Origin: Actinomycetales bacterium
GTDB taxonomy: Bacteria > Actinomycetota > Actinomycetes > Actinomycetales > Cellulomonadaceae
Reading direction: 5' to 3'
DNA: 5,357 nt
Assembly (NCBI GenBank): GCA_015655615.1
Contig: JAATES010000133.1
Coordinates: 1 to 5,357 of the forward strand
The notes under the pieces are model-generated. The model searched no databases. It was not told where the DNA came from and saw nothing but the letters and a program-made list of their open reading frames with translations. The position numbers and the translations under genes were made by a program. Each line of letters starts with the position of its first letter. The first letter of the stretch is position 1. Below, in pieces: positions 1-5,357 of this stretch.

Positions 1-1
1 A

Positions 2-520
2 CTGACGGTGCAGCCGGCCTTCGATCGAACGGTGCGGTTGCAGCAGTCGGTGGGTGGCACGTGGCGCACGATGAAGACGGTGCAGGTCAAGGGCGCCCGC
101 TCGAAGACGGTGTCGGTGTCCGTGCCGGCGACGGAGGTGGGCACGTCGAGCTGGCGGCTGGTCTCGAGCGAGACGAAGCGGGTGAGCAAGAAGGTCCGCG
201 GTTTCTCGGTCTCGACCGCGGCACCGGCCGTGACCACCATCACGGGCCTGCCCTCGTCGGTGGCAGCCACCGCGGCATCGCCCGGGGTGATCAGGGCCGT
301 GGTCACCCCGGCCCGCGGCCGGTCCGTGAACCTCCAGCAGCGGAGCTCGGTGACGGGTGGCTGGGAGACGGTGCAGACCGTGGTGACGGCGACGAAGGCC
401 ACGTCCAGTGCGGTGAGCCTCACGCTGCCTCCACGACAGGGCGGCCGGACCGACTGGCGCCTCAGTGTGCCACGGGTCAAGGGCCTCTTCGCTCAGGCGA
501 CCTCTCCGGCGATCGGCGTC
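2..520 (+). repeat. Two tandem protein-level repeats upstream of the GDPD domain
   Basis: Two segments of the encoded protein align with each other. The first (from about 26 to 217) contains RTVRLQQS, then GTWRTMKTVQV, then SSWRLVSS. The second (from about 314 to 520) contains RSVNLQQR, then GGWETVQTVVT, then TDWRLSVP. The LQQ cores are about 98 residues apart. The second copy is preceded by a strand-like lead-in (ITGLPSSVAA...GVIRAVVTPARG). The matching lead-in of the first copy would lie off the window, so more copies may exist upstream. The pattern suggests an immunoglobulin-like or similar beta-sandwich module. That fold is an inference, because no diagnostic motif is present. Confidence 0.6.
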
Positions 521-1342
521 ACCACCACGCTGGCCACCGGTCCACTCCTCGGGGTCACCGACGTCCAGACGGTGCTCCGGAACAGAGTGCCACTCGTCAT
601 CGCGCACCGTGGCGGCAGGTCTCGCTACCCCGAGGCATCGCGCCAGGCCTACCAGGCGGCAAGCAGTACCGGGTTTGCCATCGAGGCGGATCTGCGCAGG
701 CTCTCGGACGGCACCTTGGTGCTCCTCCATGATGCGACGACCAACCGCACTCTGGTCGATCAGCAGGGCCTGCCGGTGACGAAGCAGGTCTCAGCGCTCA
801 CGCTCGCCCAGTGGAAGGCGCTCAGAGTCGCCCCGGCCTATCCGGGCGGACCCTACGGGACCCCGATGACCTGGGACGAGTTCCTGGACGAGTTCGGGGG
901 ACGCGCCATCCTCTTCGCTGAGGTCAAAGAGGCGGCCGAGGCGGATGAGGTGGTGGAGTCCGTGGTCGCTCGCGGGCTCGAGTCGTCCGTCATCCTGCAG
1001 TCATCCGCAGCGGGCGCGCTCACTGAGGTCAACCGCCTGAGCGCACTCGGGGGACTCGACCTCACTGTGCGCCGTCTGCTGTCCGCCAGCTTCTTCGAGC
1101 GCAACCCGGGGGTCGACATTCCCTCCCTTCTCGCCGCCCGGCAGTATCCGTTGCTGGGTGCCTCGCTCGCGAACACGTCGAACTGGCTACTGCCCTTCAT
1201 GCAGCCGTTCGCGAGCGACGAGATCGCGGTCATCCCGCATGGCGTCACCGATCCCGCCAGCGTCCCGGCGCTGTTGGAGCAGTCCGCTGTCGCCGGACTG
1301 TCCGGGGATGACCCATGGGCGCTGTGGGCAGGGGCGCAGTAG
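2..1342 (+). CDS. Glycerophosphodiester phosphodiesterase-like protein with N-terminal repeats (5' partial)
   Basis: The reading frame is open from the window edge to a TAG at 1340-1342, so the true start and any signal peptide lie upstream; the GTG at 8 is only an internal Val codon. The last ~240 residues form a GDPD TIM-barrel domain, a family that hydrolyses glycerophosphodiesters to glycerol-3-phosphate and an alcohol. Visible motifs are IAHRGG (His codon 605-607, followed by the catalytic Arg), PEAS (Glu, in place of the usual PEN-T), EADLRR (metal-binding Glu and Asp), LLHDAT (catalytic His at 728-730) and LFAEVKE (metal-binding Glu). The C-terminal GLSGDDP matches the usual barrel-closing G-x-x-x-D-x-P, so the domain looks complete. 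Upstream lie two related beta-rich repeats, an arrangement typical of secreted or cell-surface proteins. The gene is convergent with the rhamnose genes and has no evident link to them. The domain call is firm; substrate and location are inferred. Confidence 0.85.
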   Translation: MTVQPAFDRTVRLQQSVGGTWRTMKTVQVKGARSKTVSVSVPATEVGTSSWRLVSSETKRVSKKVRGFSVSTAAPAVTTITGLPSSVAATAASPGVIRAVVTPARGRSVNLQQRSSVTGGWETVQTVVTATKATSSAVSLTLPPRQGGRTDWRLSVPRVKGLFAQATSPAIGVTTTLATGPLLGVTDVQTVLRNRVPLVIAHRGGRSRYPEASRQAYQAASSTGFAIEADLRRLSDGTLVLLHDATTNRTLVDQQGLPVTKQVSALTLAQWKALRVAPAYPGGPYGTPMTWDEFLDEFGGRAILFAEVKEAAEADEVVESVVARGLESSVILQSSAAGALTEVNRLSALGGLDLTVRRLLSASFFERNPGVDIPSLLAARQYPLLGASLANTSNWLLPFMQPFASDEIAVIPHGVTDPASVPALLEQSAVAGLSGDDPWALWAGAQ

Positions 1343-1366
1343 GAGCCGGGTGAGCCCGCGACGATC

Positions 1367-1395
1367 GCGCCCGGAACCCGTGCCGTCCCGGGCGC
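1367..1395. terminator. Inverted repeat between convergent genes, possible bidirectional terminator
   Basis: GCGCCCGG (1367-1374) and CCGGGCGC (1388-1395) are a perfect 8-bp inverted repeat with a 13-base loop. It lies in the 61-base gap between the stop of the GDPD gene (1342) and the stop of fucO (1404). A smaller stem, CGCGA/TCGCG (1357-1369), overlaps its left arm and would compete with it. No T-run follows on either strand, so it is not a textbook intrinsic terminator. Stems without a U-tract are often proposed as terminators in high-GC actinobacteria, and the position is right for both transcripts. Confidence 0.4.
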
Positions 1396-1403
1396 CCCCA
1401 CGG

Positions 1404-2555
1404 TCAGAAGATGGAGCGGTACAGTGCCTCGATCTCGGCCACGGTCGCCTCACGGGGGTTGCCTCCGGTGCAGACGTCCTCGAAGGCTGCCTGTGCGAGG
1501 GCCGGCAGGTCCTCCTCCTTGGCGCCCACCTCCCGCAGCGTGGTCGGGTTGCCGAGGTCATGGGTGAGCTGGGCAACGGCCGCCACAGCGGCGTCCCGGG
1601 CCTGGGCCAACGGCGCGGTCGCGGCGCCGGCTGCTCCGAACGCCGCGGCGATGTCGCGATACTTCTCCCCGGTGAAGTCCTTGTTGAACTCCATCAGAGG
1701 CGCTAGCAGAATGCCGTTGGCGACGCCGTGCGGCGCACTGTAGAAGGCTCCCAGGGGGTGTGCCATGCCGTGGACCAGGCCCAGCCCGACGTTCGAATAG
1801 CCCATGCCGGCGATGTATTGCGCCATGGCCATGTCATTGGCGGCCTCGGGGTCGCCGTCCGCAGCCCGGGGAAGCGCCCGCGCGATCATCTGGATGGCTT
1901 TGAGGTGGAACATGTCGGACAGCTCGAAGGCGCCCTTGGTGGTGTATCCCTCGATGGCGTGGGTCAAGGCGTCCAGCCCGGTCGCGACCTTGAGGCCGCG
2001 CGGTGCGCTGGCCATCATCTCGGGATCGACCACGGCGAGGATCGGGATGTCGTGCGGGTCGACGCAGACGAACTTGCGCTGCCGCTCCGTGTCCGTGATG
2101 ACGTAGTTGATCGTGGTCTCGGACGCGGTTCCGGCTGTGGTCGGCACCGCGATGATCGGCACCGAGGGGTTCGGTGTGGCGGCCGCGCCTTCGAGCGATC
2201 GCACATCGGAGAATTCCGGGTTGGCGGTGATGATGCCGATCGCCTTACAGGTGTCCTGCGGGGAACCGCCGCCGATGGCGAGCAGCACGTCGGCGCCGGA
2301 GGCCGCGAAGGCCCGCACCCCTGCCTGGACGTTCTCGATGGGCGGGTTCGGCAGCACGTCGCTGTAGATCTCGTAGGGGAATCCGGCAGCGTCGAGCAAT
2401 CCGGTCACCCGGGCGGTGACACCGGTGTCGAGCAGCACCTGGTCGGAGACGACCAGTGCCTTGTGAAACCGGCGGCCCCTGAGCTCGCTGGGAATCTCCT
2501 TGATCGCACCGGCACCGAAGTACGCGGTCTGATTCCAGATCATGCGGTTGACCAT
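1404..2555 (-). CDS. fucO: Lactaldehyde reductase (1,2-propanediol oxidoreductase), iron-dependent
   Basis: This group III (iron-containing) alcohol dehydrogenase reduces L-lactaldehyde, released by the aldolase, to L-1,2-propanediol with NADH in the cytoplasm. From the ATG at 2555 it is 383 residues, the usual FucO length. It resembles E. coli FucO (from memory) along its whole length, including NRMIxNxTAxFG at the N-terminus, GGGSPQDTCKAIGI (nucleotide binding, from residue 95) and NYVITD. Metal ligands are all present: Asp195 and His199 in DALTHAIEGY, His262 in LVHGMAHPLGAF and His276 in APHGVAN. Asp38 after the second strand matches the E. coli Asp39 that favours NAD over NADP. The frame stays open to 2633, but similarity starts at the tandem ATGs (2558 and 2555). 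AGAAGG at 2562-2567 sits 6 bases from the second and 3 from the first, favouring 2555. It is the last gene of the rhamnose operon, 102 bases after rhaD. Confidence 0.95.
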   Translation of the reverse strand: MVNRMIWNQTAYFGAGAIKEIPSELRGRRFHKALVVSDQVLLDTGVTARVTGLLDAAGFPYEIYSDVLPNPPIENVQAGVRAFAASGADVLLAIGGGSPQDTCKAIGIITANPEFSDVRSLEGAAATPNPSVPIIAVPTTAGTASETTINYVITDTERQRKFVCVDPHDIPILAVVDPEMMASAPRGLKVATGLDALTHAIEGYTTKGAFELSDMFHLKAIQMIARALPRAADGDPEAANDMAMAQYIAGMGYSNVGLGLVHGMAHPLGAFYSAPHGVANGILLAPLMEFNKDFTGEKYRDIAAAFGAAGAATAPLAQARDAAVAAVAQLTHDLGNPTTLREVGAKEEDLPALAQAAFEDVCTGGNPREATVAEIEALYRSIF

Positions 2556-2561
2556 CATGCA

Positions 2562-2567
2562 CCTTCT
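2562..2567 (-). promoter_or_regulatory. Ribosome binding site of fucO
   Basis: On the minus strand AGAAGGTG precedes the two adjacent ATG codons. Seven of its eight bases match AGGAGGTG. The spacer is 6 bases to the ATG at 2555 and 3 to the ATG at 2558, which is why the second was chosen as the start. Confidence 0.6.
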
Positions 2568-2575
2568 CTGTGTGA

Positions 2576-2643
2576 GGGGCACATGTGGTGCCCCATGGCG
2601 TGAGGGCGACAATCGCCCCGGTCGTGCCGCCACTGCACTGGCG
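2576..2643 (-). other. Run of three stem-loops in the rhaD-fucO gap
   Basis: The 102-base gap between the rhaD stop and the fucO start holds three short perfect inverted repeats in series. In transcript order they are CGCCA/TGGCG (2628-2643, 6-base loop), GGGCGA/TCGCCC (2604-2618, 3-base loop) and GGGGCAC/GTGCCCC (2576-2594, 7-bp stem with 5-base loop). The last ends 8 bases before the fucO Shine-Dalgarno sequence. No T-run follows any of them. They could slow 3' decay of the upstream message, partly terminate transcription or set fucO translation. In GC-rich DNA some stems arise by chance, so only the 7-bp one is well supported alone. Confidence 0.45.
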
Positions 2644-2660
2644 TCGGCGGCGGAGCCGTC

Positions 2661-3473
2661 TCAGTAGAGCGTGGTCTCGATCCCGAACGCGTCGACGACG
2701 GCCTTGAGCTCCGCGTCCGACAGCCCGGTGGAGGGAGAGCCGGCGACGGTGTTCAGGTGCTCGTACATCGCCCCAGTCTCGGCATACTCCACCTTGTCGA
2801 CGGCGGCAAGGGGCGAGAGGTCCGACCGGACCATGATGCCGTGCTTGCTCCACAGCACGAGCTGGTGGTCACGCAGAAAGCGGACGTTGTTCTCCATGAG
2901 GGTCCGGGAACCCGGGACCATGAACGGGAGCACTCCGACACCGTCGGGGAGCTGCACGATGGCCTCGGGCTCCCACCGCAGCACGCGCTTGGAGTAGGCG
3001 ACGGTCTCGTTGATGTCGGCGATGTGGCTCAGCGCGACCAGGTATGGCGGCTGGGCGTGGATGACGGCCTGGAAATCGACGCCGCGGCGCACCACCTGGT
3101 CCTCGTGGACTCCCAGGTGGGAGTTGAACTCACTGGTCGGCTGGACCCAGGTGCGCCGGGGGCTCGAGTGCAACGTGCCGGTCCGGCCGCCTTCGTGGAC
3201 CACGACGGCCGCGACGTTGGCGGCGGGGTCGTCGGCGACGTCACGCAGCCGGCTGCCCGAGCCGGTGACGAGCACCGTGCGACCGGCCAAGCCGGGCACC
3301 GCGATGGGCAGCATGTACTCCTCGGTCTCCGGGAAGAGCTCGCGAAGATCGACGGTGCCGCCGAACGACACCGAGATGTTGCCGGCGCCGGCCTCGCACG
3401 CATGGATCTGGTCGAGGCGGATGCCGGCCTTGCCCATGGCGTCGAGGGCATCGGTCAAGGTGAGGTGGGACAT
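2661..3473 (-). CDS. rhaD: Rhamnulose-1-phosphate aldolase (class II aldolase/adducin family)
   Basis: The product would cleave L-rhamnulose-1-phosphate to dihydroxyacetone phosphate and L-lactaldehyde; it lies between the kinase and the lactaldehyde reductase genes. From the ATG at 3473 it is 270 residues, close to E. coli RhaD. Shared segments, compared from memory, are GNIS (31-34, phosphate region), VLVTGSGSRLRDV and DPAANVAAV (67-91), PTSE with the catalytic Glu115, LPDGVGVLPFMVPG (175-188) and LVLWSKHG with zinc ligand His211. The zinc motif normally written H-x-H reads HAQ (139-141), so the second His is Gln; the codons are CAC GCC CAG. The phosphate-region Asn of E. coli (RNGGN) is also changed (EAGAGN). 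This is therefore a divergent branch of the family. The frame is open to a TTG at 3551, but similarity begins at the ATG. GAAAGG at 3486-3491 is 12 bases upstream of that ATG, which is long. Substrate is assigned mainly from the operon. Confidence 0.85.
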   Translation of the reverse strand: MSHLTLTDALDAMGKAGIRLDQIHACEAGAGNISVSFGGTVDLRELFPETEEYMLPIAVPGLAGRTVLVTGSGSRLRDVADDPAANVAAVVVHEGGRTGTLHSSPRRTWVQPTSEFNSHLGVHEDQVVRRGVDFQAVIHAQPPYLVALSHIADINETVAYSKRVLRWEPEAIVQLPDGVGVLPFMVPGSRTLMENNVRFLRDHQLVLWSKHGIMVRSDLSPLAAVDKVEYAETGAMYEHLNTVAGSPSTGLSDAELKAVVDAFGIETTLY

Positions 3474-3485
3474 GATCAGGATCGG

Positions 3486-3491
3486 CCTTTC
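3486..3491 (-). promoter_or_regulatory. Possible ribosome binding site of rhaD, unusually distant from the ATG
   Basis: GAAAGG on the minus strand is the only purine-rich match near the rhaD start. It lies 12 bases from the ATG at 3473 but only 6 from an in-frame CTG at 3479. Either initiation is weak, or a rare CTG start adds two residues. The TTG at 3551 has no Shine-Dalgarno-like sequence just upstream, where the message is pyrimidine-rich. Confidence 0.35.
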
Positions 3492-3546
3492 GTCTGAGGT
3501 CCGTCGGTAGGTGGCGGGCCTTCGGGTTCTGAGGTGCAGGGGTGAG

Positions 3547-3579
3547 ATCAAGGAGGGGTGAAATCATCAAGGAGGGGTG
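3547..3579. repeat. 14-bp direct repeat, two copies, in the rhaB-rhaD gap
   Basis: ATCAAGGAGGGGTG occurs at 3547-3560 and again, identically, at 3566-3579, a period of 19 bases. A degenerate third element, AGGGGTGA, begins at 3538. On the transcribed (minus) strand each full copy reads CACCCCTCCTTGAT and so contains CCTCCTT, the same core as the anti-Shine-Dalgarno end of 16S rRNA. The repeat lies in a 135-base untranslated gap upstream of rhaD. It may be a local duplication, a protein-binding site or an RNA pairing element; the sequence does not say which. Confidence 0.6.
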
Positions 3580-3596
3580 CGCGGGGAACGCCACCC
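3575..3596 (-). other. Stem-loop just downstream of rhaB
   Basis: GGGTG (3575-3579) pairs with CACCC (3592-3596), and GCG (3581-3583) with CGC (3589-3591). This gives an 8-bp stem with one bulged base and a 5-base loop. In the transcript it begins 12 bases after the rhaB stop codon and overlaps the first transcribed copy of the 14-bp direct repeat. It could be an attenuator or a decay barrier protecting the rhaI-rhaB message. No U-run follows, so intrinsic termination is not clearly indicated. Confidence 0.4.
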
Positions 3597-3608
3597 GAGA
3601 GGTCTGGG

Positions 3609-5078
3609 TCAGCCAGGCGACACCGCCACGGCGGCGGGTGCGTACGGCCGGACGTCCTGGGTCCGGGCGATGAGGGCGCGCAGCGTGAAGAGGTCGCCGT
3701 CGACGGCGCCCAGTGCCCGCGCCTGGACCAGCGCGTTGCCGAGGCCGGCCGCCTCCGTCGGCCCGGCCATCACCGTCACACCGGTGGCGTCCGCGGTGAG
3801 CCGGCACAGCAGGGTGTTGAGCGAGCCGCCACCGACGATGTGCAAGGTGTCCACGGAGCGTCCGGCCAGCCGGCTGGCGTCCGTGACGGCCCGCGCATAG
3901 GCCTGCGCCAGGGAATCGAGGATGCACCGGGTCACCTGGGCCGGAGTGACGGGTACTCGGCCTCCGGCTTCGGCGACGGCGTCCGCGATGCGCTGCGGCA
4001 TGTTCCCGGGCGCCAGGAACCGCTCGTCGTCGGCGTCGATGAGTGCGGCGCGGGGATCCTCGCGCGCTGCGGACGCGAGAAGGGCAGGGAGGTCGACGGA
4101 CGTGCCCTGTTCGGCCCACGTGCGCATGCTCTCCTGCAGGAGCCAGAGACCCATGACGTTGCGCAGGTAGCGGACGGTGCCGTCGACTCCGAGCTCATTG
4201 GTGAAGTTGGCCTGCCTGCTCTCCTCGGACAGCACGGGCTGGTCCAGTTCCAGCCCGACCAGGGACCAGGTGCCGCATGAGACGTAGGCGAAGGCGCTGT
4301 CCGTCGCGGGCGTTCCCACGACCGCGGATGCGGTGTCGTGCGAGCCGACTGCCACCACTGGCGTGCCAGGCCGCAGTCCGGTGCGAGTGGCGACCCGGTC
4401 GGTCACCGGGCCGATGACCGTGCCGGGTTCGACCGGCGCCACGAAGAGCGCCGGATCGAGGCCGAGTCGCTGCAGGACCTCCGCGGACCAGGTCCGGCCG
4501 CGGACGTCGAACAGCTCAGTGGTGGAGGCGTTGGTCACCTCGGCGCTCTCCCGGCCGGTGAGCCAGCGGGCCACCAGATCAGGGATCATCTGCAGCCTGC
4601 TCGCAGCCCGGTATTGCGCCGTGCCGGACTGCGCCGCCAGCTGGAAGACGGTGTTGAACCGCTGATGCTGCAGACCGGTCACCTCATACAGCTCCCGCGG
4701 ACCGATCCGCTCCCAGACCTTCTCGGGGACTCCGATCGTGCGATCGTCGCGGTAGCTCACCGGGTTGCCGAGCAATCGCCCGTCCGCATCCAGCAGTCCG
4801 TAGTCCACCGCCCACGAGTCGATGCCGAGGGCATCCACCGGCCCGGCAGCAGCGGCGAGCCGGAGCCCGACCTCGATCTCGCCGTAGAGGTGCAGGATGT
4901 CCCAGCACAGGGTCCCGTCCACGTCGACGGCGTTGTTCGCGAAGCGGTGCACCTCGGTGAGTTCCAGCACGTCAGGGCCGACCTCGACGGCCAGGACGCG
5001 GCCACTCGACGCCCCCAGATCGATGGCGATCACGCGGGCGGTTCGTCTGCTGCCAGATTGTGTCCTCACCGAGGTCAC
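3609..5078 (-). CDS. rhaB: Rhamnulokinase
   Basis: This FGGY-family sugar kinase phosphorylates L-rhamnulose to L-rhamnulose-1-phosphate with ATP in the cytoplasm. It is 489 residues, the same length as E. coli RhaB as I recall it, and similar throughout. Visible signatures are AIDLGASSGRV (18-28, N-terminal phosphate-binding loop), DSLG-type GIDSWAVDYGLLD (85-97), VSYRDDRT (107-114, sugar-binding region), FNTVFQL (141-147), GSHDTASAV with probable catalytic base Asp248, SCGTWSL (267-273), LHIVGGGSLNTLL (412-424, nucleotide binding) and GPTEAAGLGNAL (439-450). The start is the GTG at 5078, supported by AGAAAGG at 5083-5089, 4 bases upstream. A second in-frame GTG at 5069 is too far from that site. 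It follows the isomerase stop by 47 bases, consistent with one transcript, and precedes rhaD by 135 bases. No key residue appears missing. Confidence 0.95.
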   Translation of the reverse strand: MTSVRTQSGSRRTARVIAIDLGASSGRVLAVEVGPDVLELTEVHRFANNAVDVDGTLCWDILHLYGEIEVGLRLAAAAGPVDALGIDSWAVDYGLLDADGRLLGNPVSYRDDRTIGVPEKVWERIGPRELYEVTGLQHQRFNTVFQLAAQSGTAQYRAASRLQMIPDLVARWLTGRESAEVTNASTTELFDVRGRTWSAEVLQRLGLDPALFVAPVEPGTVIGPVTDRVATRTGLRPGTPVVAVGSHDTASAVVGTPATDSAFAYVSCGTWSLVGLELDQPVLSEESRQANFTNELGVDGTVRYLRNVMGLWLLQESMRTWAEQGTSVDLPALLASAAREDPRAALIDADDERFLAPGNMPQRIADAVAEAGGRVPVTPAQVTRCILDSLAQAYARAVTDASRLAGRSVDTLHIVGGGSLNTLLCRLTADATGVTVMAGPTEAAGLGNALVQARALGAVDGDLFTLRALIARTQDVRPYAPAAVAVSPG

Positions 5079-5082
5079 CGTG

Positions 5083-5089
5083 CCTTTCT
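5083..5089 (-). promoter_or_regulatory. Ribosome binding site of rhaB
   Basis: AGAAAGG on the minus strand lies 4 bases upstream of the GTG at 5078 and decides that start, because no ATG gives a full-length FGGY N-terminus. The 47-base rhaI-rhaB gap contains no convincing hairpin or promoter. Confidence 0.5.
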
Positions 5090-5125
5090 GTCTTCCGGGT
5101 TTGCGGATGGTCCGACAAGGCGAGC

Positions 5126-5357
5126 TCAGGCTCCCCAGCCGGCCTGCTTGCCACCTGCCCGTGATGCGGACACCTCTGCCTCGTACCCCGATGCCTTGAA
5201 GGCGGCGATGGGGTCGGCCGCGAGTCCCTTGTCCTCACGGATCCCGGCGAGCAGTGGGCGCACGTCGGTGTTGTAGGCGGACATGAGGACCGCGTTCGCC
5301 TCCAGGACGTCGCCGGCCTGCTGGGCCTGGCTCAGTGCCTCGCGGTCGACGAGCAGG
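5126..5357 (-). CDS. rhaI: L-rhamnose isomerase, C-terminal fragment (5' end beyond window)
   Basis: On the minus strand a frame open from the window edge encodes 76 residues ending at a TGA (5126-5128). It reads LLVDREALSQAQQ near the start, then VLMSAYNTDVRPLLAGIRE, DPIAAFKASGYE, and ends GGKQAGWGA. This resembles, from memory, the C-terminus of the RhaI-type L-rhamnose isomerases (Pseudomonas stutzeri-like) common in actinobacteria, rather than the E. coli RhaA type. The enzyme interconverts L-rhamnose and L-rhamnulose in a metal-dependent reaction, the first step of the pathway whose next enzymes are encoded downstream. Catalytic residues lie in the missing N-terminal part and cannot be checked. 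Context strongly supports the call; the gene symbol depends on a short segment. Confidence 0.75.
   Translation of the reverse strand, partial: LLVDREALSQAQQAGDVLEANAVLMSAYNTDVRPLLAGIREDKGLAADPIAAFKASGYEAEVSASRAGGKQAGWGA

Noticed and set aside
8..10. GTG as the true start of the GDPD gene
   Set aside because: The frame is open to the window edge. The protein would begin in the middle of a repeat with no ribosome binding site visible in the seven bases available.
2571..2590. CRP-like operator (TGTG...CACA elements) upstream of fucO
   Set aside because: The half-sites do not have the TGTGA-N6-TCACA spacing. The bases are better explained by the 7-bp hairpin.
1728..2603. Long plus-strand reading frame opposite fucO
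   Set aside because: Its product is rich in Gly, Arg, Asp and His with no recognisable domain. The opposite strand has clear full-length FucO similarity, and long antisense frames are expected at this GC content.
2757..3497. Plus-strand reading frame opposite rhaD
   Set aside because: It is a compositional shadow of the aldolase gene without motifs or homology that I recognise.
3558..4280. Plus-strand frame starting near AAGGAGG sequences
   Set aside because: The AAGGAGG motifs come from the 14-bp repeat and lie too close to the GTG codons (1-2 bases) to direct initiation. The product looks like an antisense shadow of rhaB.
5129..5140. Small hairpin GGCT/AGCC next to the rhaI stop codon
   Set aside because: Only four base pairs and inside coding sequence, so it is expected by chance.
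4338..5276. Plus-strand reading frame spanning rhaB, the gap and the rhaI end
   Set aside because: It crosses two well-supported minus-strand genes and the gap between them, and has low-complexity composition.

Overview
The window is GC-rich with strong third-position G/C bias and GTG starts, which fits a high-GC actinobacterium (Actinomycetota). No taxonomic marker is present, so the lineage cannot be narrowed further.

Layout: positions 2-1342 (+) hold the 3' part of a gene for a probably exported glycerophosphodiester phosphodiesterase-like protein. At least two copies of a beta-rich repeat precede its catalytic domain. A 61-base gap with an 8-bp inverted repeat separates it from a convergent four-gene block on the minus strand. 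In transcription order (right to left) this block is the C-terminal end of an L-rhamnose isomerase (5126-5357, cut by the window edge), rhamnulokinase rhaB (3609-5078), a rhamnulose-1-phosphate aldolase of the class II aldolase family (2661-3473), and the iron-dependent lactaldehyde reductase fucO (1404-2555).

The four minus-strand genes form a complete L-rhamnose catabolic route: L-rhamnose to L-rhamnulose, to L-rhamnulose-1-phosphate, to dihydroxyacetone phosphate plus L-lactaldehyde, then NADH-dependent reduction of lactaldehyde to 1,2-propanediol. Ending in FucO points to fermentative or oxygen-limited use of the sugar. No transporter, regulator or mutarotase is in view; these and the operon promoter probably lie to the right of the window. 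The gaps inside the operon (47, 135 and 102 bases) are unequal. The two larger ones contain stem-loops and a short tandem repeat that may tune expression of individual genes.

I see no mobile element, CRISPR array, RNA gene or phage feature, and no evidence of a wholly new system. The points most worth a second look are the Gln in place of the second zinc-binding His of the aldolase, and the structured gaps upstream of rhaD and fucO.
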